Below are positions 16,565-24,305 of a DNA stretch of 64,000 bases, piece after piece. How positions within the stretch are numbered: position 1 is the stretch's first letter; every line of letters starts with the position of its first letter. Both the position numbers and the translations under genes were made by a program. The stretch comes from Candidatus Fraserbacteria bacterium (GTDB taxonomy: Bacteria > Bipolaricaulota > Bipolaricaulia > RBG-16-55-9 > JAJCYT01), in NCBI GenBank assembly GCA_029262795.1, contig JAJCYT010000017.1:46229-110228 (forward strand), read 5' to 3'. The notes under the pieces are model-generated. The model searched no databases and was not told where the DNA came from. It worked only from the letters and a program-made list of their open reading frames with translations.

Positions 16565-17473
16565 TTAAATGTTGATGAGCAAAATGAAGATTGGAACCAC
16601 GGCGGCCATCGTTGCTAGAGATTGGCCGAATTGGTTGAGGATGAAAAGTTCGTGCCGTTCGATGACGGCTTGAGCTTCTTCTGGTCTGATGTTGACATTG
16701 CTGTCGCTGTCGCTGACTTCGGACAGCCAGTTGAATGCAAGTTCTACGGCGGCATCTAAATTGCCTTGTTGTGCATGAGCCAATAGTTCATCGTTGGATG
16801 CTTCGCTTGGAGCACCGCAAATGGAAAATTCACCCGCTTCGATGCTGACACGATCGAACACCAGTGCCATAAACGCCGCCCATCGCAATTCAAGAGATTT
16901 GCCTTCCACGGCAAGGGAAGACAAGGTTTCGCACGGGGCTTCTCCTAGGAGGATTTGATCATTTTCAATTTCTGGCAAACTGCTAAATACCAACTCAAAG
17001 AACATGGTGATGAAGGTGGAAAACGCAAGGACCACTCGCACAGGCTGTTTTGATCCAGGGATGATGATGTTTTCTCCCAGCGTTTTGTCCTGGCCTCCGA
17101 GTAAACCCAACAAAAACGAGCTATCCTGTTCTTCTTGGTTCCCCTCCAAGAAAACAAACGAACATTGGGTCAGAATCAAGACACGGCGAACTTCATCTGC
17201 GGTGCGAAGTTGGCCCATGTTGTTCAGCCACAACTGATTTGGAATATCTTCCAACGTGGGTTCAGTGGCACAGATTTCGGCAATTTCAGGATCATCCAGT
17301 GGGTTTTGCGATTCCAAATTCTGAAACGCAACCGCTTCGGCAATGGCACGCGCCATTTGAATTTCTGGCAAATGGTCAATCAAGTCACCTTGGGCGAAGC
17401 CCCAGAAGTTTACAAACAATAGCCCAACAACCACAGACAGCAACATCGTTCGCTTCATCATTGATTTTAACAC
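16565..17473 (-). CDS. Exported protein with C-terminal membrane anchor, unknown
   Basis: About 302 aa. A signal peptide (KRTMLLSVVVGLLFVNFWGF then AQG) and a last hydrophobic stretch (AAVVPIFILLINI) suggest a protein held to the outer face of the membrane by its C-terminus. The middle has several Cys in CATEP, CSFVF, CETLS and CGAPS contexts that could make two disulfides. The start is set at the GTG at 17473, because AGGAGG lies five to six bases upstream; the first ATGs (17461, 17458) are too far from it. A helix with HAQQGNLDAAVELAFNW looks repeat-like. No family recognised. Confidence 0.6.
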   Translation of the reverse strand: MLKSMMKRTMLLSVVVGLLFVNFWGFAQGDLIDHLPEIQMARAIAEAVAFQNLESQNPLDDPEIAEICATEPTLEDIPNQLWLNNMGQLRTADEVRRVLILTQCSFVFLEGNQEEQDSSFLLGLLGGQDKTLGENIIIPGSKQPVRVVLAFSTFITMFFELVFSSLPEIENDQILLGEAPCETLSSLAVEGKSLELRWAAFMALVFDRVSIEAGEFSICGAPSEASNDELLAHAQQGNLDAAVELAFNWLSEVSDSDSNVNIRPEEAQAVIERHELFILNQFGQSLATMAAVVPIFILLINI

Positions 17474-17543
17474 AACAACCTCCTGTAGTTCTCGGACTGT
17501 TTGAGATGCATTCAACAGTTTAACACTTTTTAATATTTGTTTG

Positions 17544-18518
17544 TTAGAACGATCCTTCACGTGGCAAGTAGGGTTCTTCCAGATACGTACATTCCTCTTT
17601 AGATAATTTCACATCCAGCGAAGCAACACCATCTTCGATATGAGAAATTTTTGTTGCGCCGATAATAGGTGAAGAAATACCAGGTTGATGTAGCACCCAG
17701 GCCAGCGCGATTTGGGCGGCGGGCACGCCTTTCTTTTCAGCCAGTTCGAGGACGCGATCAACAATGACAAAATCCTGATCTTGATAATAACGCTTGTCGG
17801 CCAAAGGATCGCTATTGGAGCGATCGGTTTCGCCGCCGCCGCTTTTACTTCGGTTGCCGACCAGGAAACCGCGTGCGAGTGGACTCCAGGGAATAATGCC
17901 CACACCTTCTTCGATGCAAAGGGGAATCACTTCGCGTTCTTCTTCGCGGACGATCAGGTTGTAGTGGTTCTGCATCGAGACAAAGCGTGTCCAGCCGTGC
18001 AGATCAGCAAGGTATAAAGATTTTGCGAACTGATAACCCATCATGCTCGATGCGCCGATGTAGAGGACTTTGCCAGCTTTGACCAAATCGTGAAGGGCTT
18101 CCAGGGTTTCTTCGATGGGGGTTTGATAATCCCATCGGTGAATCTGATAAAGATCAATGTAATCCGTGCCCAGGCGGCGAAGAGAATTTTCCACACCTTC
18201 CATGATGTGTTTTCTAGAGAGTCCACCCTGATTGGGTTTGTCGTTCATATCGAAACGTACTTTGGTGGCGAGCACCACCTCTTCGCGCTTGGCGAAATCG
18301 TTGAGGGCTTTGCCCACAATTTCTTCGCAGCGGCCCACTGAGTAGATGTCGGCAGTGTCGAAAAAGTTGATGCCCAGATCTAAGGCGCGCTCAATGTAAG
18401 GGCGGCTTTCTTCTTCCTCCATCACCCATTGGTGCCACTCTTTTGAGCCGAAGGTCATGGTGCCCATACAAATTCGAGACACTTTGAGGCCGGATTTTCC
18501 AAGTCTAACGTATTGCAA
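17544..18518 (-). CDS. Aldo/keto reductase
   Basis: A 324-aa NADPH-dependent oxidoreductase of the AKR superfamily with a TIM-barrel fold. The catalytic tetrad is visible: Asp in FFDTADIYSVGRCEE, its Tyr, Lys in VVLATKVRF, and His in LYQIHRWD. The C-terminal SPIIGATKISHIED binds cofactor. It resembles the YajO/Tas/AKR11-13-like general aldehyde reductases. The start is TTG at 18518 with AGGAGG five bases ahead; the longer frame runs 17 codons into the preceding cupin gene and has no SD. It follows that cupin closely and may be cotranscribed. Confidence 0.92.
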   Translation of the reverse strand: MQYVRLGKSGLKVSRICMGTMTFGSKEWHQWVMEEEESRPYIERALDLGINFFDTADIYSVGRCEEIVGKALNDFAKREEVVLATKVRFDMNDKPNQGGLSRKHIMEGVENSLRRLGTDYIDLYQIHRWDYQTPIEETLEALHDLVKAGKVLYIGASSMMGYQFAKSLYLADLHGWTRFVSMQNHYNLIVREEEREVIPLCIEEGVGIIPWSPLARGFLVGNRSKSGGGETDRSNSDPLADKRYYQDQDFVIVDRVLELAEKKGVPAAQIALAWVLHQPGISSPIIGATKISHIEDGVASLDVKLSKEECTYLEEPYLPREGSF

Positions 18519-18552
18519 GCGATCCTCCTGATGCGGTGAGAGTGTTTTCCAT

Positions 18553-18963
18553 TTAACGAAGTGAGTCAAGTTCTGGCAACAACTTCACGCTCTCCTGTTC
18601 ATTGGGATCGGTACGAGACAACACTGCCATTGCGGGCTCGCTATCGCTTGGATTGTAAGGCAGATGAGGCATTCCGGCGGGAATGTAAATAAAGTCGCCC
18701 GCTTTGGCTTCCATGTGTTCTTCTAAATTTTCGCCGTACCACATGTTTGTGTGACCTTGAAGCATGTAGATGGCGGTTTCGTGATCTTCGTGCAGATGGG
18801 CATTGGCTCGCGCTTTTGGCGGAAAGTTAACGATGTGCATACAAATGGCTTGGGAGCCAACGCTTTCTGTAGAAATCGCGCCGCCATAATCGAGACCCTG
18901 CTTGCCATGAAAATGTTCTGTGGTTTGGATGAGATGACAGGTCGGTTTGCTTTCTGTGGTCAT
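18553..18963 (-). CDS. Cupin domain protein
   Basis: A 136-aa single cupin. NAHLHEDHETAIYMLQG is motif 1 with His-His-Glu ligands and GDFIYIPAGMPHLPYNPSD motif 2. It shares its layout, including ...PAMAVLSRTDPNE at the end, with the cupin at 43691-44137 (PVMAVVARSDADE), so the two are paralogues. Start at 18963 is set by GGGGGA upstream. It lies directly before the aldo/keto reductase, suggesting a small oxidation or isomerisation pathway, substrate unknown. Confidence 0.82.
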   Translation of the reverse strand: MTTESKPTCHLIQTTEHFHGKQGLDYGGAISTESVGSQAICMHIVNFPPKARANAHLHEDHETAIYMLQGHTNMWYGENLEEHMEAKAGDFIYIPAGMPHLPYNPSDSEPAMAVLSRTDPNEQESVKLLPELDSLR

Positions 18964-19001
18964 GAAAATTCCCCCTTTTCTGGTTCTAAGAATTATAAAC
19001 A

Positions 19002-19033
19002 AAAGAGACTGCGAATTGGATCGCAGTCTCTTT
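19002..19033 (-). terminator. Intrinsic terminator after the methyltransferase gene
   Basis: Perfect 13-bp stem AAAGAGACTGCGA / TCGCAGTCTCTTT with a 6-base loop. On the minus strand it is followed by a T-rich TTGTTTAT; the plus strand side is less T-rich, so it acts mainly on the methyltransferase transcript. Confidence 0.8.
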
Positions 19034-19063
19034 CTTCAAATTCAAATATGGATCGAGCGAACA

Positions 19064-19810
19064 TTATTTTGAAGCACGTCCGTATACAGAAATATGACTC
19101 TTGCTTTCCGTAGTGAACGGTGTTTTGTCCCACCACGCCCAACGTTCACGGCGTTTGAGGTCGGCGATTTGTGCCATCAGATCCAGTTCGGAAGGCCAGG
19201 CGTAGCGCATAAAGTGAGGGTTCATCTTGATCCCATCCTCGCTGATGATGATCCGTTGAAAGGCCACGGTCTGTTCAACTTGATCTTGAATCGCAATCTC
19301 GAAACGAGAAGCTTCCATGGTGTTCCAAGAGCCTCTCATGCGCTGACCTTCGACATAAGTTGAAAAATCTGGCAAAACGGTTTCGATCACGAACACGCCA
19401 GAGTTGCTCAAATGTTTTGAAGCATTTTGAAAACACCTCACCTGTGCTTCCTGTGTGGTCAGGTTGAAGATGGTGTTGAACACGAGATAGATCAAATCAA
19501 ATTTGCCATCCACCTGAGTTTTGGACATATCGCCGATGGCAACAGGAATATCCTGACCGCCAGGTTTTTCACGGAGCTTGGCCACCATTTCTTCAGACGC
19601 TTCGATGCCATGAACCTCCAGACCTTTGGCCGCAAGCGGCAGAGCCACTCGGCCCGTGCCAATGGCAAACTCCAACACCTTGCCGCCATTGGCAAGTTCA
19701 GCGAGCGTTTCTACCGAAAGGTTCGTTTCATCGGCCATTGCCTCGCCATAGAGTCCGTCGTACCGTTCGGCATACCGCTTGCCAAATTCTTCTGCGTCAT
19801 ATCCTTTCAT
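19064..19810 (-). CDS. Class I SAM-dependent methyltransferase
   Basis: A 248-aa Rossmann-fold methyltransferase. Motif I is VLEFAIGTGRVALPLAAKG, motif II ends in HGIEASEEM, then IPVAIGDM and FDLIYLVFNTIFNL (motif IV). The N-terminal YAERYDGLYGE is frequent in UbiE/COQ5-like small-molecule methyltransferases. Substrate unknown. AAGGAGAGGCC provides a clear SD. It is transcribed alone and ends in the hairpin at 19002. Confidence 0.85.
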   Translation of the reverse strand: MKGYDAEEFGKRYAERYDGLYGEAMADETNLSVETLAELANGGKVLEFAIGTGRVALPLAAKGLEVHGIEASEEMVAKLREKPGGQDIPVAIGDMSKTQVDGKFDLIYLVFNTIFNLTTQEAQVRCFQNASKHLSNSGVFVIETVLPDFSTYVEGQRMRGSWNTMEASRFEIAIQDQVEQTVAFQRIIISEDGIKMNPHFMRYAWPSELDLMAQIADLKRRERWAWWDKTPFTTESKSHISVYGRASK

Positions 19811-19893
19811 GGCCTCTCCTTGTTGATGAACACATGAGTTTCAGAGCATCATGGTGCATCATTTAGAGAGGCCAAGTCAAACGGCTGCTGGAA

Positions 19894-20298
19894 CTAATTT
19901 CGCTGTAACCTTCGAAGCCCGATGTACTGAAGCAGTGCAAACAAAGCGACGATATCAGCCACAATGGCGATAGTCCATTTGCCTTCGAGCGTTAAACCTG
20001 TTTCGGGCCAAAACAGCACAACGATGCTGCCAAGCACCCAGACCACGTCCATGATGGTGGAGATTTTGGCTTCGATCAGGCTGATGTCTTCACGCCGAGC
20101 ATTGAGCAGCAATCCCGCCGAAAACACAACCAGACTCGCGCCGATGACGATATAAAGGGCGGGCAACTCAACGCCCATGAACTGACCCAATGGGCCAAAC
20201 ATGGTGAGCATGATGGTGCCTGAGATGATTGAAAATGCGGCGTTCCACTGTAAAGCGCGTCGTAGTAAATAAGATTTAATCATAATTTGTGTAGACAT
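19894..20298 (-). CDS. Small four-helix membrane protein, unknown
   Basis: A 134-aa protein with four predicted membrane helices (about 15-35, 45-64, 80-100, 108-126) and a positively charged C-terminus, RRLQRN. It has no catalytic or ligand motifs I recognise. AAGGAGAGCT is the SD. It is transcribed away from the HxlR-family regulator across 133 A+T-rich bases that hold an inverted repeat, so it is probably a target of that regulator. Confidence 0.65.
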   Translation of the reverse strand: MSTQIMIKSYLLRRALQWNAAFSIISGTIMLTMFGPLGQFMGVELPALYIVIGASLVVFSAGLLLNARREDISLIEAKISTIMDVVWVLGSIVVLFWPETGLTLEGKWTIAIVADIVALFALLQYIGLRRLQRN

Positions 20299-20323
20299 AG
20301 CTCTCCTTAAAACGTTGAAAAAT

Positions 20324-20349
20324 TTACTTTAAAATAATATAGTAAGTAA
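20324..20349. promoter_or_regulatory. Candidate HxlR operator
   Basis: Inverted repeat TTACTT (20324-20329) and AAGTAA (20344-20349) with a 14-base A/T centre, midway between the divergent membrane protein and HxlR regulator genes. Position and symmetry suit a dimeric winged-helix regulator; A+T-richness weakens the case. Confidence 0.4.
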
Positions 20350-20431
20350 ATAATAAAAATCAAGTAATAGAAACTGAATTTTGAACTTCACTAATGAATA
20401 GTGCAAAATATAAATATTGAAGTGAGGCCCT

Positions 20432-21109
20432 ATGAGCAAGCGAACCTATAACATGTATTGCGCCATTGCCAAGGCGTTGGATGTGGTCGGCGAGCGTTGG
20501 ACGCTACTCATCGTCCACGAAGTGTTGTCCGGCCCCAAGCGCTTTAAGGATTTTTTGGATCACCTCCCAGGCATCGGTACCAATCTTCTTTCGAAGCGAT
20601 TGAAGGAATTGGAGCAGGCCGACATCATTCGGCATCGAAAGCTGCCACCCCCTGCATCGTCCGAAGTGTATGAAATCACCGAACACGGACAGGGACTCGA
20701 AGAAGTGGTTCTCGGCTTGGCCCGATGGGGAACCCCGCTACTTGGTTTACCAAAGCCTGACGAACTGTTCTGCCCCGTGTGGGCTTTGTACGCGATGAAA
20801 GATCGCTTCGTGCCAGAAAATGCCAAAGGCATCAGCAAAACCTACGAGTTCCACATCGACGACGACATTCTTCAAGCCCGCGTGGAAAATCAACAAATTT
20901 TTCCAACGCAAGGTGCGGCCTGGAAACCCGATGTGGTCATTACCATGGACAGCGCAACGCTGCTCGACATTGGCACCTACCAAATCGAACCAATGGATGC
21001 CCACCAACAGGGCCGAGTCCAAGTTCAGGGCGACGTCGCCGACTATGACGAGTTCTTTCAACTACTAGTTGATGCAGAATCAGGGATAGAGCGAATCAAT
21101 TTGAAATGA
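20432..21109 (+). CDS. HxlR family transcriptional regulator with C-terminal domain
   Basis: A 225-aa regulator. Residues about 8-105 are the HxlR winged helix: CAIAKALDVVGERWTLLIV, GPKRFKDF, GIGTNLLSKRLKEL (recognition helix) and VYEITEHG (wing). The Cys at the start of the domain is the position that senses oxidants or electrophiles in some relatives. The remaining 110 residues form an extra domain that looks like an SCP2/sterol-carrier-like ligand pocket, as in several long HxlR proteins; this is inference. It is divergent from the four-helix membrane protein and followed at 14 bases by two tiny membrane proteins. Confidence 0.87.
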   Translation: MSKRTYNMYCAIAKALDVVGERWTLLIVHEVLSGPKRFKDFLDHLPGIGTNLLSKRLKELEQADIIRHRKLPPPASSEVYEITEHGQGLEEVVLGLARWGTPLLGLPKPDELFCPVWALYAMKDRFVPENAKGISKTYEFHIDDDILQARVENQQIFPTQGAAWKPDVVITMDSATLLDIGTYQIEPMDAHQQGRVQVQGDVADYDEFFQLLVDAESGIERINLK

Positions 21110-21123
21110 AAGGTATTGTGTAA

Positions 21124-21324
21124 ATGGAAAAGTATATAAAGTGGCTACTAATTCTTGTTGCAATACAAAATGAAGCGTTTGGGGTTTATTACATATTGAA
21201 CGGGTTTACGGATAATAATCTTACCGAAATTCTCTTAGGTTTTTTTACATTGACAATAGGAGTGTTTTTATTTTATGTGTATCTGAAGGTATCAAAAGTT
21301 GAAAAAAAGGAAGAGCCAAAATGA
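21124..21324 (+). CDS. Small membrane protein, two helices
   Basis: 66 aa: helix 1 about 5-25 (IKWLLILVAIQNEAFGVYYI), helix 2 about 36-55, then a charged tail KVSKVEKKEEPK. It follows the HxlR gene by 14 bases with GAAAGG as SD, and its stop overlaps the next ATG as ATGA, so all three are likely one transcript. No family recognised. Confidence 0.65.
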   Translation: MEKYIKWLLILVAIQNEAFGVYYILNGFTDNNLTEILLGFFTLTIGVFLFYVYLKVSKVEKKEEPK

Positions 21325-21521
21325 AAAAATGGGGTGTCATTGCACTCGGAGTGATTTTCAACATCATCGGCATCGTCTGGATTTTGCAAGGGCTGAACGT
21401 GTTGCCTGGATCGTTCATGACGGGCGACATCACATGGACGGTGATTGGGTTTATTGTTGCGGCCATTGGAGACATTTTGATTTTTCTCAGTGTTACCAAG
21501 CGATCAAATTCTCAGAAGTAA
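21321..21521 (+). CDS. Small membrane protein, two helices
   Basis: 66 aa with two predicted helices (WGVIALGVIFNIIGIVWIL and WTVIGFIVAAIGDILIFLSV) and a short basic tail. The ATGA overlap with the preceding 66-aa gene suggests translational coupling and perhaps a two-subunit membrane complex of equal-sized proteins. Not homologous to its partner by eye. It converges with the DinB gene, with one base between stops. Confidence 0.65.
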   Translation: MKKWGVIALGVIFNIIGIVWILQGLNVLPGSFMTGDITWTVIGFIVAAIGDILIFLSVTKRSNSQK

Positions 21522-21522
21522 C

Positions 21523-22533
21523 TTACACGTCATCGCCTGCGAGTTGGCGCATCAGCATCAATTGGCCCATGTGGTAACTGTGATGGATGATGATGCCTTG
21601 CACCAGCCATTGCGCGGTGTGGTGTTCTGGGTCGAATGGTTTGCCGTGAGCATCGTTATAGTCGATCAAATCTGTGTCACTGAATGTGGTTAAAGCCTGT
21701 CTCAGTTTTTCGTGTTGTCGAATTAAATCTTCGCGTGCTTCCGGCCATTCGGGGAGAATTAAACGCACTTCTCCAGAATTGATTTTTTGCAATTCCTCGG
21801 TGGATTGCCCCGTGAGTCGGCGGCAGACGTAATCCTCCCAAAACTTCATGTGAACCACCATGTCGGTGGATGAGGGCAAATCCTCTTGCGGATACCAATC
21901 TGCAGTTTCTTCCGTCCACTCTTTCGTGAACGATTCAAACGGCGGAATAGAAAACCCACTGGACCATGCGCTGTCCATCATGTCCAACAGCAATTGACCC
22001 GCTCCTTCAGTTGGAGTTGGACTGTCGGGCGATACGTTGTTAGTTTCAGCCACAGGGTCAGGCAAATCGAGCAAGCGCCGTTGCAGAAAAAGTTGACCCG
22101 CATGATACGAAGCATGAATGGCTCGCGTATACATACGGGCTTCGCGTGAAAGTTCATCCGTGGCTGGCGTTTCGGTTAGCAGATCAGGGTCCATTTCTAA
22201 CAGCGCTTTGCGAATTCCTTCGCGCGCATTGCGGTAGTAGGAAATACTTTCTAGCCACTTAGGCATCCAGTCGGGCGACTTACCCCAGGTTGCGGTTTGA
22301 AGGTCCTGTAAATCATCTATCGATTCGCCGGTGAGTTGGCGGCGTCCAAATTCTTCCCAGTACGCGACGTGGTTGATTTGTTCTTCGATGGAATATAAAC
22401 AACCTTCAATCGGCACAGAAGCATCTTCCACAGAAATGCCATCCATCAGCAGTGTCATTGGATGAATCCAGTTTTCGGTCAGCCACATGTCATCCAGCAT
22501 TTCCAACAAAAAATTGACTTTAGGATGGCTCAT
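21523..22533 (-). CDS. Protein with two tandem DinB-like domains
   Basis: A 336-aa protein built from two copies of the four-helix DinB/YfiT-type domain. Copy 1 (about 1-165) has INHVAYWEEFGRRQLTGES and ends IHASYHAGQLFLQRR; copy 2 (about 180-336) has VVHMKFWEDYVCRRLTGQS and ends IHHSYHMGQLMLMRQ. Each provides the three His typical of the metal site (one in the second helix, two in the last). Family members are thiol-dependent S-transferases or damage-induced proteins of unknown role. Most DinB proteins are single-domain of about 150-170 aa, so this looks like an internal duplication. SD AAAGGAATTTTTC. Confidence 0.82.
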   Translation of the reverse strand: MSHPKVNFLLEMLDDMWLTENWIHPMTLLMDGISVEDASVPIEGCLYSIEEQINHVAYWEEFGRRQLTGESIDDLQDLQTATWGKSPDWMPKWLESISYYRNAREGIRKALLEMDPDLLTETPATDELSREARMYTRAIHASYHAGQLFLQRRLLDLPDPVAETNNVSPDSPTPTEGAGQLLLDMMDSAWSSGFSIPPFESFTKEWTEETADWYPQEDLPSSTDMVVHMKFWEDYVCRRLTGQSTEELQKINSGEVRLILPEWPEAREDLIRQHEKLRQALTTFSDTDLIDYNDAHGKPFDPEHHTAQWLVQGIIIHHSYHMGQLMLMRQLAGDDV

Positions 22534-22550
22534 GAAAAATTCCTTTCTGA

Positions 22551-23744
22551 TTACACAGGGATGATTAAACTTTCCAGATCGCGCGGATAATAGGTCAACA
22601 TTTCAATCCCATCGTCCGTGATCAGCACCGTGTCTGAATGGCGATAACCGCCAAGCTCCGGCGAATACAATCCAGGTTCAACCGAAAATACCATGCCGGG
22701 TTTCATTTCGGTGTGGTCACCTGTATCTAAAAACGGTGCTTCGTGATAGCGCAGGCCGATGTTATGGCCTGTGTGATGCCGCCAATAGGGCATCAGGTCA
22801 TGTTTTTCGAAGTAGGCATGAATTGCCTTGTCCACTATCGAGCAGGGTTTTCCCGGCCCCATTTCGGCAAAGGCGGTGTTCTGCAACGCCACCATGTGGT
22901 CGAATAGTCGCTTCTGATCGTCACTTGGCGGCCCCATAAACATGGAGCGCTCCAATTCAGAATGGTATCCCCATACTGGGGCAGTGGCCCCGGTCACCAG
23001 AGCATCGCCTGCTTGGAACGTGATGTTATTGGCCAAGGCATGAGGAATCGCAGACGTGCGTCCGATCTGACCGCGATACATGGCAACGGCCCCACTGAAC
23101 CAGGAACTCTGGCTGCGAAAGATTGGCCCAATGGTGTCCAGCATGGCACAGGTGGCTTCATTGCAGGCACGTTGAGCCACTTCCGTTTCGGTCAGCCCAA
23201 CTTCGGTGTAACGTTGCAACAACATGTGGGCCAGGTTGCCCCACTTGCAACTTTCTTTGAGCAACGCAATTTCGGCGTCACTCTTAATCATCATCTGGTC
23301 TTCAATAAAAGCTTTGATGTTGTGGATCGTTGCGCCTGTGAGTTCCGTTAAGCTTGGCCCACGGTAACCAAAAATCCAAGGGTAGCCATCGTGATCTGCA
23401 CCCACATCACCAGACACGCCCATCTCATCCAACATTTTCTTCAGTACACCCATCGGATGAGGATTGTCAGGGTATTCCAAATAATGATCCACTCGACTGA
23501 TGAGCGCATTGGCTTTAGCATGTTCAACTTCTAGCCGGGGTACGAACAGGGATTTCTCCCCTTTGCTGTTCATCGCAAACCCAATGGGACGCTCTGTCGG
23601 GATAAACGCAAACCCGGTGTAGTAAAGAATATAATGACTTTCGAACAACACCACGCCGCTGAGATTGTTCTCATTCAAATGATTTAAAAGCTGATCTGCT
23701 CGTGATTGAAATTCCTGGTCCGTAATTTTGATAGACGCTTCCAT
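22551..23744 (-). CDS. M24 family protein, creatinase-like (metal ligands altered)
   Basis: A 397-aa pita-bread-fold protein with an N-terminal creatinase/prolidase domain (1-150) and a C-terminal M24 domain. HHTGHNIGLRYHEAP and VFSVEPGLY keep the His and first Glu. The other dizinc ligands seem lost: DALVTGATAPVWGYHSELERS has no DxG Asp and has Glu where the second Asp stands, and GGYRHSDTVLIT has Ser where the last Glu is usual. That is how metal-free creatinase differs from Xaa-Pro peptidases, so a C-N hydrolase of the creatinase type or an altered peptidase is likely. SD GGGGGAG. Confidence 0.85.
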   Translation of the reverse strand: MEASIKITDQEFQSRADQLLNHLNENNLSGVVLFESHYILYYTGFAFIPTERPIGFAMNSKGEKSLFVPRLEVEHAKANALISRVDHYLEYPDNPHPMGVLKKMLDEMGVSGDVGADHDGYPWIFGYRGPSLTELTGATIHNIKAFIEDQMMIKSDAEIALLKESCKWGNLAHMLLQRYTEVGLTETEVAQRACNEATCAMLDTIGPIFRSQSSWFSGAVAMYRGQIGRTSAIPHALANNITFQAGDALVTGATAPVWGYHSELERSMFMGPPSDDQKRLFDHMVALQNTAFAEMGPGKPCSIVDKAIHAYFEKHDLMPYWRHHTGHNIGLRYHEAPFLDTGDHTEMKPGMVFSVEPGLYSPELGGYRHSDTVLITDDGIEMLTYYPRDLESLIIPV

Positions 23745-23844
23745 AAACTCCCCCGATTGCTGATGCTGCCCACTCTACGCAATTTCAATTCGCCGTCAAC
23801 TTGTCCATTCAGTAAATTACATGAGTTAACAGAAAGGGGCTAAA

Positions 23845-24294
23845 TTGGATTTAAAAATCGAACCTGTCTCACAAGAAACACTTTCGGATGTTTTGGACTT
23901 ATTCGGCCAATACCAAATTTTTTATAAGACGGAACCAAACCCAGAAAAAAACGAAAAATTTCTCAACATGCTTTTAAACTCTCCCCATGAAGGTATTCAA
24001 TTTGTTGCGCTTGAAGATGGAAAAGCTTTAGGGTTTGTCACGCTCTACTACACATTTTCCAGTGTTACCGCCATGCGAATGGGCTTGCTCAACGACCTTT
24101 ATACGATTCCAGAATCCAGAGGCAAAGGCGTCGGGCGTGCATTGATGAATCACTGCGCCGAATTCCTCAAATCAAAAGGCTATGGAAAAATGTTCTGGAA
24201 CACCGCCACGGACAATCACACCGCGCAAAAGCTGTACGATACATTTCCTGCGTCAAAAGCCACTTGGTTGCAGTACACAATTTTGTTGGATTAA
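23845..24294 (+). CDS. GNAT family N-acetyltransferase
   Basis: A 149-aa acetyl-CoA-dependent acyltransferase. MGLLNDLYTIPESRGKGVGRALMNHC is the acetyl-CoA pyrophosphate loop (R/Q-x-x-G-x-G/A form: RGKGVG), followed by the C-terminal motif B region (FWNTATDNHTAQKLYDTF). Start is TTG at 23845 behind GAAAGGGGC. It stands alone. Substrate unknown; the pattern is that of general amino-group acetyltransferases. Confidence 0.88.
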   Translation: MDLKIEPVSQETLSDVLDLFGQYQIFYKTEPNPEKNEKFLNMLLNSPHEGIQFVALEDGKALGFVTLYYTFSSVTAMRMGLLNDLYTIPESRGKGVGRALMNHCAEFLKSKGYGKMFWNTATDNHTAQKLYDTFPASKATWLQYTILLD

Positions 24295-24305
24295 ACATTC
24301 AAAGT

